Numbered from the stretch's first letter, positions 24,763-34,111 are shown. The stretch is 64,000 bases of DNA from Rhodoblastus sp. (GCF_019449565.1 NZ_JAGRPM010000088.1:204152-268151); one strand, 5' to 3'. Program-made: numbers and translations. Notes: generated from the letters alone by a model not told the origin.

Positions 24763-24836
24763 GGAGCGGTTAGGCGCGACTGCGCCGCCGAGCTTATGCG
24801 AGGGATTCCTTGGCCGCGATGAATTGCGGTCAAGGA
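24735..24836 (+). repeat. Structured intergenic element, copy A (upstream of gltX)
   Basis: Layout: a 16-bp perfect palindrome arm pair (24735-24750 with 24755-24770, loop GAGA), a core from TTAGGCGCGACTG to CGAGCTTATGCGAGGGAT (about 24770-24806), then an 11-bp stem (24807-24817 with 24826-24836, one G-T pair). The 37-nt core matches 31 positions of copy B at 48089-48172. The palindromes differ in sequence between copies but not in position. The design resembles the RIME intergenic mosaic elements described in rhizobia, but also would fit a cis-regulatory RNA. Confidence 0.75.
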
Positions 24837-24912
24837 GACGCGATATTATGCGCGCGGCGGGGCAAACGCTCGGCAATTTCCCAAAACGCCGCCGAGACGA
24901 TAAAGATTCCGC

Positions 24913-26283
24913 ATGATTCATCTGGCTCATCACACCCCAGGCCTGGCCGCGCCCGTCGTCCGATTCGCGCCGTCGCCCACCGGCCGCATCCATATTGGCA
25001 ATGCGCGCACGGCGCTGCTGAACTATTTCTTCGCCCGCAAGCACGCCGGCCAGTTCATCCTGCGCTTCGACGATACGGACGCCGAACGCTCGACCGAGGA
25101 ATTCGCTCTGGGCATCGAGGTCGATCTCGAATGGCTTGGCGTCGCGCCGGATCGCAAGTTTCGCCAGTCCGAACGTGTCGCCCTCTATGACGATGCGGCG
25201 AGGAAGCTGAAGGAGTCAGGGCGCCTTTATCCCTGTTACGAGACGCCAGACGAATTGGAGCGCAAGCGGCGTCTCCAGATCGCGCGAGGCGCTCCGCCGG
25301 TCTATGACCGCGCCGCGCTGGACCTCTCGGCGGAACAGCGCGCCGCGCTCGAAGCCTCGGGACGCAAGCCGCACTGGCGTTTCAGGCTGGAGCCGGAGGT
25401 CGTGCGCTGGGACGATCTCATCCGCGGCGATAGCCATATCGATTGCGCCTCGCTGTCCGATCCGGTGCTGGTGCGCGAGGACAGCTCTTATCTTTATACG
25501 CTGCCTTCGGTGGTGGACGATCTCGATTCCGGCGTCAGCCATATCATCCGTGGCGAGGATCACGTCACCAATACGGCGGTGCAGGTCCAGCTCTTCCATG
25601 CCTTGGGCGCGGCGGCCGCCCCCCATTTTGGTCATCACAACCTGCTGATCGGCGCCGATGGGCAGGGCCTGTCCAAGCGCACCGGCGCCCTCTCCATCGC
25701 CGGCCTGCGCGAGGCGGGCGTCGAAACGCTCGCCGTGGCGGCCATGGCCACGCTGACCGGTTCATCCATCGCCGTGCATCCGGTTCACAGCCTGCCGGAA
25801 CTCGCCGGCCTGTTCGATCTCGCCGCCATTTCCCGCAACAGCGCGCGATTCGATGACGAGGAGCTTCAGGCGCTCTCGCAGCGGGTGCTGCATGGACTGG
25901 CCTATGACTCCGTGCGCGACAGGCTGGAAGCGCAGGATATCGTAGGTTTCAAGGCGGAGCCGTTCTGGCTCGCCGTGCGCGGCAATCTGAACCGCTTTTC
26001 CGATGTCGCCGAGTGGTGGAGCGTGGTGGAAGGCGAGGTGGGGACCGAGCCCTTAGCGGATGATTTCCGCGCCGCCGCGATCGCCGGACTGCCGCCGGAG
26101 CCCTGGGACGAAACCAGCTGGGGCGCCTGGACCCAGGCGGTGAAACAGGCGACGGGACTGAAGGGCAAGGCCCTGTTCCATCCGCTGCGGCTCGCCCTGA
26201 CCGGCCGCGAGTCCGGACCGGAACTCGCGAAACTGTTGCCGCTGATCGGCCGCGCCAAGGTTTTGGCCCGACTCGGGGCCTGA
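24913..26283 (+). CDS. gltX: Glutamyl-tRNA synthetase
   Basis: A 456-aa class I synthetase. The HIGH motif appears as HIGN (PTGRIHIGNARTALLNYFF) and the KMSKS loop as LSKR (GQGLSKRTG). RFDDTDAERS and WLGVAPD are family hallmarks. It charges tRNA-Glu in the cytoplasm. Alphaproteobacteria usually have two GltX proteins; which paralogue this is cannot be told here, and it could have altered tRNA specificity. Preceded by the structured leader described at 24529-24912. Confidence 0.93.
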   Translation: MIHLAHHTPGLAAPVVRFAPSPTGRIHIGNARTALLNYFFARKHAGQFILRFDDTDAERSTEEFALGIEVDLEWLGVAPDRKFRQSERVALYDDAARKLKESGRLYPCYETPDELERKRRLQIARGAPPVYDRAALDLSAEQRAALEASGRKPHWRFRLEPEVVRWDDLIRGDSHIDCASLSDPVLVREDSSYLYTLPSVVDDLDSGVSHIIRGEDHVTNTAVQVQLFHALGAAAAPHFGHHNLLIGADGQGLSKRTGALSIAGLREAGVETLAVAAMATLTGSSIAVHPVHSLPELAGLFDLAAISRNSARFDDEELQALSQRVLHGLAYDSVRDRLEAQDIVGFKAEPFWLAVRGNLNRFSDVAEWWSVVEGEVGTEPLADDFRAAAIAGLPPEPWDETSWGAWTQAVKQATGLKGKALFHPLRLALTGRESGPELAKLLPLIGRAKVLARLGA

Positions 26284-26298
26284 TCCTCGCAACCCCGC

Positions 26299-27405
26299 CT
26301 AGAAATTGGGGCCGACGACCCGCACCTGACGCGGCGATCCGTCGGGCGCCGCGCTCTCGATCACCTTCTTGTCCGGTGACGGCGACGGCGCGGCCGGGGC
26401 GGCGGGCGATGAAACCGGCGTCGGAGCGAGCTTGCGGTCGTTCGCCTTGCCCGGTTTCGGCGGCGTGGGCTGCGCCATGTCCCTGGACTGCTGCTCCGTG
26501 ACGACAGTATCGCTGGCCTTGGCGCCGCCCATTTCGCCCAGAACCTGCTCGGCATGGGCGAGCGCCTCGACCCAGCTCTGGTTGGGGGGCTTGCAGGCGC
26601 AGGCCGGATCGAAGGCCTTGGTATATTTCAGTGCGTTGGGCAGGTCCTGATAGGCCGTGCCGTCGGCGCCAAGCGCGGTGCTGATGTCGCTGCGCGGATT
26701 GCGGGTGAACAATTGCACCTGCGTGTTGGGGCAGAGCGCCTGACACATCTGCTGGAGGTCGTCGGTCGAGGCGCTGCGCGCGGAAAAATTCAGCGGGAAG
26801 AAGCCGCCGTCGCAGCTGCGCACGCAAAGCGCCTGCGAGCCGCCAATGGCGCCATTGCCGCCTTCGGGCTGCTCCGGCATCTGGTCGGCGACGACGCCTT
26901 CCTCGGGCCGCCGTTCTTCGCCGAAACCGCCGAACAAAGTCTCGAAGAAATTCTTTTCGCGCGGCGCCCCGCCGCAATTGGCGTCATAGCGGGCCCGGAG
27001 CGCCCGCCTTTGCGGCGAATCGCCGGAAGACCGCGCCGAATAGGCGTCATACTGGCCTTTCAGGGCGGCGATTTGCGCTTTCAGGCCACCGCATTGCGGG
27101 GGCGGCGGGCTGCCGAAGAACAGGAATTGCTGGTTGTCGCAGCCCATTGCCTGCGCCCGGGCCGTGGCCCGGTCGAGCTCGGCTCGCGCCCTGCGCGCGC
27201 CGGCTGCAGCCCCCGCGTCGATGCTGACGGGCGCGGCCAGGGCCGCGCGCAATTGCTGGCATTCCGCGCTTTGCGCCCAGGCTGCGCCACCCGGCGTCAA
27301 AAAGCCGCCGGTCGGTAACAGGCCGCCAGCCAGCGCGCACAGGGAGACAAGCAGGGCCGATAGCCGCAATGCGGGCGTTGTTTTCCCGCCTCGGCCAAGA
27401 GCCAT
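26299..27405 (-). CDS. DUF2865 secreted protein
   Basis: A 368-aa protein with a hydrophobic leader (about 13-45), Ala/Arg-rich helical stretch, then the DUF2865 core: CVRSCDGGFFPLNFSARS, MCQALCPNTQVQLFTRNP, CACKPPNQSW. Conserved Cys pairs suggest a disulfide-bonded periplasmic or surface domain. A Pro/Ala/Lys-rich tail (about 310-355) looks disordered. Function is unknown; the family is typical of Hyphomicrobiales. I chose the ATG at 27405, which has GGAG upstream; others lie at 27417 and 27432. It is convergent with gltX, with the stops 15 nt apart. Confidence 0.82.
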   Translation of the reverse strand: MALGRGGKTTPALRLSALLVSLCALAGGLLPTGGFLTPGGAAWAQSAECQQLRAALAAPVSIDAGAAAGARRARAELDRATARAQAMGCDNQQFLFFGSPPPPQCGGLKAQIAALKGQYDAYSARSSGDSPQRRALRARYDANCGGAPREKNFFETLFGGFGEERRPEEGVVADQMPEQPEGGNGAIGGSQALCVRSCDGGFFPLNFSARSASTDDLQQMCQALCPNTQVQLFTRNPRSDISTALGADGTAYQDLPNALKYTKAFDPACACKPPNQSWVEALAHAEQVLGEMGGAKASDTVVTEQQSRDMAQPTPPKPGKANDRKLAPTPVSSPAAPAAPSPSPDKKVIESAAPDGSPRQVRVVGPNF

Positions 27406-27466
27406 TGTCGTCTCCATTCTCAGGCGCCGCATCCTCAGGCGCCGGTTGGCGCTCGATTCCAGGCCA

Positions 27467-28843
27467 TCATTCCGCCGCGTCGGCCTCGACGGCCGAGGCG
27501 GCGCGGTCTTTCTTGAGCTTTTCAGCGACCAGGAAGGCGACTTCGATCGCCTGTTCCGCGTTCAGGCGGGGGTCGCAATAGGTCATGTAGCGCGAGCGCA
27601 GGTCCGCTTCCGAAAGCGCGCGGGCGCCGCCGGTGCATTCGGTGACATTGGCCCCGGTCATTTCGAGATGGATGCCGCCGGCATAGGTGCCCTCGGCGCG
27701 ATGCACGTCGAAGAACGAGCGGATTTCCTGCATCACGCGGTCGAACGGACGGGTCTTGTAGCCGCCCGCGCTGATCGTGTTGCCATGCATCGGGTCGCAG
27801 GACCAAACGACCTTGCGGCCTTCGCGGGTCACGGCGCGGATCAGCGCCGGCAGATGGTCGCCGACCTTCTCGGCGCCGAAACGCGCGATCAGCGTCAGGC
27901 GGCCCGCCTCATTGGCCGGGTTGAGGAGGTCGATCAGCTGCAACAGTCCGTCCGGCGTCGTGCTTGGACCGCATTTGAGGCCGATCGGATTTTTGATTCC
28001 GCGCATGAACTCGACATGGGCGTGGTCGGGCTGGCGGGTGCGGTCGCCGATCCACAGCATGTGGCCCGAGGTGGCGTAAGGGTCGCCGCTGGTCGAATCG
28101 ACGCGGGTCAGGGCCTGTTCGTAGCCGAGCAGCAGCGCCTCGTGTGAGGTGTAGATCTCGGTCTGGCGCAGCTCCTGATGATGCTCCGGATCAAGCCCGA
28201 TGGCGCGCATGAAGCCCAGCGTCTCGGTGATCTGATCGGCCAGTTTCTGGTAGCGCTCGGATTGCGGGCTGTCATTGACGAAGCCGAGCATCCAGCGATG
28301 GGCGTTTTCCAGATTGGCGTAGCCGCCCGTGGCGAAGGCGCGCAACAGATTCAGCGTCGCGGCCGACTGGCGATAGGACATCAGCTGGCGGCGCGGATCG
28401 GGCTCGCGCGCTTCCGGCGTGAAGGCGATGTCGTTGACGATGTCGCCGCGATAGGAGGGCAGCGCCACGCCGTCGATGGTCTCGGTGGGCGCGGAGCGCG
28501 GCTTGGCGAACTGGCCCGCGATGCGGCCGACCTTCACCACCGGCATGGCGGCGCCAAAGGTCATCACCACGGCCATCTGCAGGAAGACGCGGAAGAAGTC
28601 GCGAATGTTGTCGGCCGAATGTTCGGCGAAGCTTTCGGCGCAATCGCCGCCCTGCAACAGGAAGGCCTCGCCGGCGCAGACCTGCGCCAGATGCTTCTTG
28701 AGCTTGCGCGCCTCGCCCGCGAAGACGAGGGGAGGAAAGCCCGAAATCTGCTTTTCGACATCGGCCAGAGCCGCCGGGTCCGTATAGGTCGGAACCTGAA
28801 CGATCGGCTTGGACCTCCAGCTATCGGGCGACCAACGTTCCAT
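27467..28843 (-). CDS. aroG: Class II DAHP synthase (3-deoxy-7-phosphoheptulonate synthase)
   Basis: A 458-aa class II (plant/mycobacterial type) enzyme; hallmarks are QGGDCAESF, KVGRIAGQFAKPRS, NLLRAFATGGYANLEN, GIKNPIGLKCGPS, WSCDPMHGNT and THLEMTG-like GGIHLEMTGANVTEC. It condenses PEP and erythrose-4-phosphate, the entry to aromatic amino acids. The unprocessed start at 28843 fits the family. It stands alone, with a 150-nt upstream gap. A symbol aroF or aroG is equally used. Confidence 0.93.
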   Translation of the reverse strand: MERWSPDSWRSKPIVQVPTYTDPAALADVEKQISGFPPLVFAGEARKLKKHLAQVCAGEAFLLQGGDCAESFAEHSADNIRDFFRVFLQMAVVMTFGAAMPVVKVGRIAGQFAKPRSAPTETIDGVALPSYRGDIVNDIAFTPEAREPDPRRQLMSYRQSAATLNLLRAFATGGYANLENAHRWMLGFVNDSPQSERYQKLADQITETLGFMRAIGLDPEHHQELRQTEIYTSHEALLLGYEQALTRVDSTSGDPYATSGHMLWIGDRTRQPDHAHVEFMRGIKNPIGLKCGPSTTPDGLLQLIDLLNPANEAGRLTLIARFGAEKVGDHLPALIRAVTREGRKVVWSCDPMHGNTISAGGYKTRPFDRVMQEIRSFFDVHRAEGTYAGGIHLEMTGANVTECTGGARALSEADLRSRYMTYCDPRLNAEQAIEVAFLVAEKLKKDRAASAVEADAAE

Positions 28844-28994
28844 GACGCGAAAAACTCCTTGGCGCCCTTTTGAGGCCCCTATAAGCGGGAAAGCGCGCTC
28901 TATACACCAGCGCGTTCAAAGCGACAAACCATTAACTCTTCATGGCGCCGGAAAGGGGCGGCTTTGCGGCGGCTCCGTGCAGCGTGGCGCCTAC

Positions 28995-29762
28995 TTACTC
29001 AAACGCATAGGCGTCGAGGCTGATCGGGCCGACGATGGCGTGGTGCAGCCTCTTGCCTTTCGCGCCTTGCCCGCCCGCGCCGAAGGCGAAGGGCAGCGGC
29101 AGCAAATGCTCCGGCGAGGGATGGTTGCGCAAGGCGTCCGGACCCCTTTCCCAATGGGCGATGGCGTCGGCGTCGCCGGCCTCGGCGCGTTCGCACAGCC
29201 ATTCATTGAAGGTCCGCGCCCAGTCCGGCGTATCCTCGCCGCCAAAGAAGGCGCGCAGATTGTGAGTCGCGCCGCCCGAGCCGATAATCAGCACGCCTTC
29301 GTCGCGCAAGGGCGCCAGGGCCTGGCCAAGCGCGATGTGATGCGCGCCGCCCAGATTGGGCTGGGTGGACAGCGTGGCGACGGGGATATCCGCGTCGGGA
29401 TAGATCACCTTGAGCGGAACCCAGGTTCCGTGATCATAGCCGCGCCCTTCCGACAGCACGGGGGCGAGGCCGGCCGCCTGAGCCAGCCCGGCCGCCTTTT
29501 CCGCGAGCGCGGGGGCGCCTGGGGCGGGATAGGTCATCTGGTAAAGCTCCGGCTCGAAGCCGCCGAAATCATAGATCATGCCCGGCGTCGCGCCTTTTTC
29601 GAACGCGGGCTGCGCTGTGGTGAAATGCGCGCTCATGATCAGGATCGCCGAGGGGCGCGGCAATTTGCCGCCGATGTCGCGCCAGAAATCGCGGGTGTCG
29701 CTGTCGTAGAGGATGAAATTCGGGGCGCCATGAGAGAGAAAGAGGCTCGGCAATTTGGTCAT
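28995..29762 (-). CDS. DODA-type extradiol dioxygenase (LigB superfamily, YgiD-like)
   Basis: A 255-aa protein of the 4,5-DOPA dioxygenase group. Metal-binding His contexts are SLFLSHGAPNF, MSAHFTTAQP and GYDHGTWVPL, with a later HNLRAFFG. Members open catecholic rings; the physiological substrate in bacteria such as YgiD is usually unknown. Divergent from creA with about 100 nt between. Cytoplasmic, no signal sequence. Confidence 0.87.
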   Translation of the reverse strand: MTKLPSLFLSHGAPNFILYDSDTRDFWRDIGGKLPRPSAILIMSAHFTTAQPAFEKGATPGMIYDFGGFEPELYQMTYPAPGAPALAEKAAGLAQAAGLAPVLSEGRGYDHGTWVPLKVIYPDADIPVATLSTQPNLGGAHHIALGQALAPLRDEGVLIIGSGGATHNLRAFFGGEDTPDWARTFNEWLCERAEAGDADAIAHWERGPDALRNHPSPEHLLPLPFAFGAGGQGAKGKRLHHAIVGPISLDAYAFE

Positions 29763-29861
29763 GGCGGGCGCGCGGCTCCAGCTTCGCGTTAATTCGGCGG
29801 GGAGGCCTTTTATTCTCAGCCTCCGACGTCATATAAGCGGCGCAACAAGGAGCGGCCAGTC

Positions 29862-30404
29862 ATGACGTCGATTTTCCGGAAAAGCCTGCTTTGCGCCATC
29901 GCATGTTTGTGCGTGAGTCTGGCTGGGAGTCTGGCGATCAGCGCGACGGCGCACGCGTCGGACAGCCCCGAATTGATTTTTCGCAAATCAACCACATTCA
30001 AGCTGCTGACGCCCAATGACAAGCTGGGCACCTATGCCCTCGACGACCCGGCGGTTGCGGGAGTCGCCTGCTATTACACCGTGCCGGAAAAGGGCGGGCT
30101 CGCGGGCGCCTTCGGCGTGGCCGAGCAGACCTCGGACGTGTCGCTCGCCTGCCGCCAATATGGCCCGATCCAATTCAAGGAAAAATTCGCCCAGGGCGAC
30201 GTCGTCTTCCGCGAAAGCCGCTCGCTGATCTTCAAGCGGATGCAAATCGTGCGCGGCTGCGACGTGAAGCGCAATGTGCTGGTCTATATGGTCTATAGCG
30301 ACAAGCTGGTCGAGGGTTCGCCCAAGAACTCCACCTCGACGGTGGCCATCCAGCCCTGGGGCGCCGAGTCGGCCCCGAAATGCGCCGATTTCGTCAACGG
30401 ATAA
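29862..30404 (+). CDS. creA: CreA family periplasmic protein
   Basis: A 180-aa secreted protein with a signal peptide about 1-32 (…GSLAISATAHAS). The mature part has VAGVACYYTVPEKGG, FGVAEQTSDVSLACRQYGP, and RGCDVKRNVLVYMVYSDKLVEGSPKNS, all typical of CreA. Function of CreA is not established. It sits alone, convergent with the small protein gene at 30447. Confidence 0.9.
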   Translation: MTSIFRKSLLCAIACLCVSLAGSLAISATAHASDSPELIFRKSTTFKLLTPNDKLGTYALDDPAVAGVACYYTVPEKGGLAGAFGVAEQTSDVSLACRQYGPIQFKEKFAQGDVVFRESRSLIFKRMQIVRGCDVKRNVLVYMVYSDKLVEGSPKNSTSTVAIQPWGAESAPKCADFVNG

Positions 30405-30446
30405 GCGCCGGAACTGAACCCGGCGCTATTCAACGGGTCTGGCGAA

Positions 30447-30812
30447 TCATTCTCCGCAAGAGATGAAGACGTCGTCGTCTTTCGTTTTCCGCGAGGGGGA
30501 CGATGTGACGGCGGATTTCTCGATGGTGGCCGTGATGTCGCCCGCGCGGCCGAAAGCCTGGGCGGAACCGTGGCCATGGGCTTCGCACCAGGCGTCCGCC
30601 ACGATCTTCGCGCAATCGTCGCCGCCACGGATGCAATCCTTCACGCCATAGCCGTCGTCGGCGCTGATGATGAAGCTGTTGTGGCCGAACGCGGTGGGCG
30701 CGCTGGTTTCCGCCCGCGCCGCCGAATGCAGGGCGGCGATGACGAACAGCCCGCCAAGCAGCGGAATCAGGATGTGCGGAAAAAAATCATGTTCGAATTC
30801 GTAGAATTTCAT
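30447..30812 (-). CDS. Small exported or membrane-anchored protein of unknown function
   Basis: A 121-aa protein MKFYEFEHDFFPH… with one hydrophobic helix (about 14-34), then a Cys-containing domain (DCIRGGDDCAKIVADAWCEAHGHG) and a final CGE. The cysteines would lie in the periplasm. No known family is recognised; the W-C-E-A-H-G pattern is distinctive. An in-frame upstream start at 30827 exists. It is convergent with creA and separated from selO by about 170 nt. Confidence 0.6.
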   Translation of the reverse strand: MKFYEFEHDFFPHILIPLLGGLFVIAALHSAARAETSAPTAFGHNSFIISADDGYGVKDCIRGGDDCAKIVADAWCEAHGHGSAQAFGRAGDITATIEKSAVTSSPSRKTKDDDVFISCGE

Positions 30813-30961
30813 CGTCCCGGCTCGCAAGAAAGCGCGGGTAGGGCGTTTTTTGCCCGTTCCGCAACTGTAGCGCAGGACGCCATCATGAAACCGGGCGCAT
30901 GAAGAAAGAGTTAAATTTAACTATACCAGTTTTCGCAGCAGCAGGATTTCCACAGGCTGGT

Positions 30962-30986
30962 AAAGACAGAAATCAATTCTGTCTTT
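30962..30986 (-). terminator. Terminator immediately after selO
   Basis: A 10-bp perfect stem (AAAGACAGAA / TTCTGTCTTT) with a short loop starts one base after the selO stop; AT-rich sequence follows on the minus strand. Confidence 0.65.
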
Positions 30987-32489
30987 TCAGGTTCCGCAGA
31001 AGGTTTCCAGCACGCGCTCTTCCGGACGCGGCGGCGTTTCGAGATCGTCCTCCGGGCCTGTGGGCGGCGAAGGCTCCTGAAAGGGATCTTTCAGAGCGGC
31101 GCACAGCCGTAGCGTCGGCGCGAGATCGCCTTCATTGGCGGCGGCGAGCGCCTGTTCAACGCGATGATTGCGCGCGATGACGATCGGATTGCTCGCGCGC
31201 ATCAGCGCGAGCCGCGCGGGAAAGTCGTCTCCAGCTGTCAAGCTGCGCCATTCGGCGAGGAAGTTCCCCGCTTCCTCGCGCGCCTCGTCCGGGAACAGGT
31301 CGAGAAAGGCCTGACCATTGGCGCCGCCGGCGAACTGGGTCAGGCGGCGGAAGAACAGGGTGAAATCCGCTTTGCCCGTCTCCAGCAAGCGCCAGAGCCG
31401 CGCGATGAAATTTTCATTGCCGGGATCGCGCGGCCTCAGGCCCAGCTTGCGCTCCAGCCCCTGGCCGAGCGCCGCGACATAGGCGGGCTGGAAGCCCTCC
31501 AGCGTCTCCCGCGCCCGCCGCAGGGCTATTGCGTCATCCTCGTCGAACAAGGGCAGCAGGGTTTCCGCGAGCCTCGCAAGGTTCCACGACGCGATCGGCG
31601 CCTGGCGCTCATAGGCATAGCGCCCGGCGGCGTCGATGGAGCTGAAGACCTGACGGCGATTGTAGGAATCCATGAAGGCGCAGGGACCGAAATCGATGGT
31701 TTCCCCGGCAATGGACATATTGTCGGTGTTCATCACGCCATGAATGAAGCCGGCCAGCATCCATTGCGCGACGAGCCGCGCCTGTCGCGCCACGACCGCC
31801 GCGTAAAAGGCGATATAGGCCTCCTTTGAGCCCGCGAATTCCGGAAAATGCCGGGCGATGCAGAGATCGGCCAGCGCGCGGGTGAGGACGGGGCCGCCGC
31901 CGCGCCCCGTATCCATGGCTGCGGCATATTGGAACGTGCCGACGCGGACATGGCTGCGCGCGACGCGGGTCAGCACGGCGCCTGGCTGGATCTCGTCGCG
32001 ATAGACCGGCGCGCCCGTCGCCACCACCGCCAGCGACCGCGTGGTCGGGATTTTCAGCCCCGCCATGGCCTCGCTGACGATATATTCACGCAGCATGGCC
32101 GAAAGCGTGGCGCGGCCGTCGCCGCGCCGGGCGAATTGAGTCGGGCCGGAGCCCTTGAGATGCACGTCATAAGCAGCGCCGTCGGGCGCCGCGATCTCGC
32201 CAATCATCGCTGCGCGGCCGTCGCCGAGCAGGGGATTCCAATGGCCGAACTGATGGCCCGAATAGGCGAGCGCGATATTTTCACGGCCCTCGGGAGGCGT
32301 ACCGCCGGCCAGAAGCTCGAGCAATTCCGGCGTCGCCGCGCCCTCGGGCAGGCCGAGTTCGGCTGCGAGCGCGTCATTGAAGAGGATCCATTGCGGCGCT
32401 GGCGCCGGCGAGGGCGGCGCAGCGGCGAAGAATTCCGCCGGCAGAGCGCGATAGGACGTTTCGCGGAGAAAATCTGTGGTCGAGGTCAT
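30987..32489 (-). CDS. selO: SelO/YdiU protein AMP-transferase (pseudokinase)
   Basis: A 500-aa SelO protein. Hallmarks: LAYSGHQFGHWNPLLGDGRA, LKGSGPTQFARRGDGRA, GVMNTDNMSIAGETIDFGPCAF and the C-terminal ETFCGT with a Cys in place of the selenocysteine of eukaryotes. SelO transfers AMP from ATP onto protein Ser/Thr/Tyr and links to redox homeostasis. The ATG at 32489 has AGGAG ahead; a start at 32534 in the same frame is less likely. A dedicated hairpin ends the gene. Confidence 0.93.
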   Translation of the reverse strand: MTSTTDFLRETSYRALPAEFFAAAPPSPAPAPQWILFNDALAAELGLPEGAATPELLELLAGGTPPEGRENIALAYSGHQFGHWNPLLGDGRAAMIGEIAAPDGAAYDVHLKGSGPTQFARRGDGRATLSAMLREYIVSEAMAGLKIPTTRSLAVVATGAPVYRDEIQPGAVLTRVARSHVRVGTFQYAAAMDTGRGGGPVLTRALADLCIARHFPEFAGSKEAYIAFYAAVVARQARLVAQWMLAGFIHGVMNTDNMSIAGETIDFGPCAFMDSYNRRQVFSSIDAAGRYAYERQAPIASWNLARLAETLLPLFDEDDAIALRRARETLEGFQPAYVAALGQGLERKLGLRPRDPGNENFIARLWRLLETGKADFTLFFRRLTQFAGGANGQAFLDLFPDEAREEAGNFLAEWRSLTAGDDFPARLALMRASNPIVIARNHRVEQALAAANEGDLAPTLRLCAALKDPFQEPSPPTGPEDDLETPPRPEERVLETFCGT

Positions 32490-32530
32490 TGCGGCTCCTG
32501 ACGCAGCCAAGCAGGAAGCGCGCCAATTGG

Positions 32531-34111
32531 TCAATGTTTCAACTGGGGCTGCGTGGGCGTTTCCGCAAGACCCGACGCCGCCAGCCGAAATTCCGGCGCG
32601 GGATCATGGAAACGGACGCCGCGAAAAACCTCCAGTCGAATTGCGAGCGCTCCGCCGGCCAGGATTTCAACCGGCTCCAGCGGCTCGATGGCGTCGAAAA
32701 AGCTTCCGAAACGCGCGCGCGCCTGGTCGAGCGAAAGGGCCGGCGCAACGAGCAGCGCATCCCAGCCGATGAAATCCCTGGGATCGCGAATGAAGCCGAA
32801 GCCGCGCGGATCCTCCGACAGGCAGAGCACCGGCGGGTCGCCATGCAACGCGTAATCGAGCCTGCCCGCGTCGAGCCAGCGCGTCGCGGCGACGAAAGTG
32901 TTGGCTTTGCGCCAGCCTCGCGCATCGAAGGCGCGGGCGAATTGGCTCCAGTCGACCAATTCGGACAGTGGATAGTTTTTGACGCCCAGGGCCCGCAGCG
33001 GCAGATGAGGAAAAGCCGAGACGACGCCGATCCCCGCGATCGTGAAGGCGGTAGCAGCAACCAGGGACCGGCGCAGCCAGCGCGCGCCGCCGGCCAATCG
33101 CGCCGCGATTTCCCGGCCCAGGAGGGGGAAAAGCATCAGATAGCCCGGCGCGACCCAATGCGGCTGGATCCTCCGGCTCGACCAGAAGGCGATCAGGGTG
33201 AAGAAGACGATCGGAAAGACCGCGAGGCTGGCGAGGAAGAAGTCTTTCTCGTGGGAAGGTCCGCGTCGCAGCGTACGAAAGAACAGGAGGACGAGCGGGA
33301 TGAAGATCCAGGGCGCGAGGAACAAGGATTGCAGCCCGATCAAGGCGAAGGGCGCGACCAGATTGAGATGGGGCGCGCCCGTGCGCCCGCCCTGGAATAG
33401 GAACGACATCCAATTGTGTTGTGCGTTCCAGATCAGGACTGGAGAAAAAACCAGCAGGGCGACAACGCCCGCCGCATAGGGCCACGGCGTGGCGAACCAG
33501 AAGCGCTGGCGGCGGCTCGCCAGCATGAACAGGCCCGCGCCCGCGAAGAGCAGAACGCCATGATATTTGGCCAGCATGCTTAATCCGGCGTAAAGCCCCG
33601 CGAGGAGCCAGTCGCGCCGCGCCTGAAGGCGGTCGTCGTCGAAAAAGACCCGCGCCAGCGCAAGCGCACAGGCGAGCATGGCTGGCAGCAGGGGCGCGTC
33701 GGGCAGGATGCAAGCGGCGTCGGCGACGCCCAGGGCGGGCGAGAGCGCCAGCGCCAACACGGCGTAAAATCCTGCTTCGCCGGAGAAAAGCCTCCGCGTG
33801 AGCAGGAACAGCAGCCAGCTTGTCAAGCCGGACAGCAGCACGAAGGGCGCGCGCAAGGCGAGGGCGCTCTCGCCGAAAAGCTGTGCGGCGAAATGAGTCA
33901 TCCACCAGGCGAGCGGCGGGTGGTCGAAAGTGCTCAATGTCAGGACGCGGCTGGTCGCGGCGGTGTAGGCCTCGTCCACGCCCAGACCGTTCGCGCCTGC
34001 GAAAAACAATCTTAACGCCAGAGTGACTAAAATCAGAACGAGAGTTTTACGCTCCGCCGACCAGCCGGAACGCGGGGTCGGCTTTAAATCGAGCGAGGGA
34101 ATGCCATCCAT
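32531..34111 (-). CDS. GT39/ArnT-like membrane glycosyltransferase
   Basis: A 526-aa polytopic protein with 10-12 hydrophobic segments. The periplasmic first loop carries the GT-C acidic motif (GLGVDEAYTAA, then FDHPPLAWW), typical of ArnT/PMT-2 enzymes that move a sugar from polyprenyl phosphate to lipid A or other envelope acceptors. It is divergent from a polyprenol-phosphate sugar transferase, a likely donor-making partner. Its ATG (34111-34109) overlaps the start region of that gene. The frame stays open far upstream, but that part is antisense to the neighbour. Confidence 0.87.
   Translation of the reverse strand: MDGIPSLDLKPTPRSGWSAERKTLVLILVTLALRLFFAGANGLGVDEAYTAATSRVLTLSTFDHPPLAWWMTHFAAQLFGESALALRAPFVLLSGLTSWLLFLLTRRLFSGEAGFYAVLALALSPALGVADAACILPDAPLLPAMLACALALARVFFDDDRLQARRDWLLAGLYAGLSMLAKYHGVLLFAGAGLFMLASRRQRFWFATPWPYAAGVVALLVFSPVLIWNAQHNWMSFLFQGGRTGAPHLNLVAPFALIGLQSLFLAPWIFIPLVLLFFRTLRRGPSHEKDFFLASLAVFPIVFFTLIAFWSSRRIQPHWVAPGYLMLFPLLGREIAARLAGGARWLRRSLVAATAFTIAGIGVVSAFPHLPLRALGVKNYPLSELVDWSQFARAFDARGWRKANTFVAATRWLDAGRLDYALHGDPPVLCLSEDPRGFGFIRDPRDFIGWDALLVAPALSLDQARARFGSFFDAIEPLEPVEILAGGALAIRLEVFRGVRFHDPAPEFRLAASGLAETPTQPQLKH

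Larger units (their letters stand above)
24529..24912. promoter_or_regulatory. 384-nt leader region of gltX
   Basis: The region contains the GT21 promoter on the minus side, then a possible 39-codon ORF (24643-24762), a 16-bp palindrome and a conserved core with a second palindrome (24735-24836). The last 76 nt before gltX show no clear Shine-Dalgarno. This is an unusually long and structured leader for a tRNA-synthetase gene. Confidence 0.6.
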
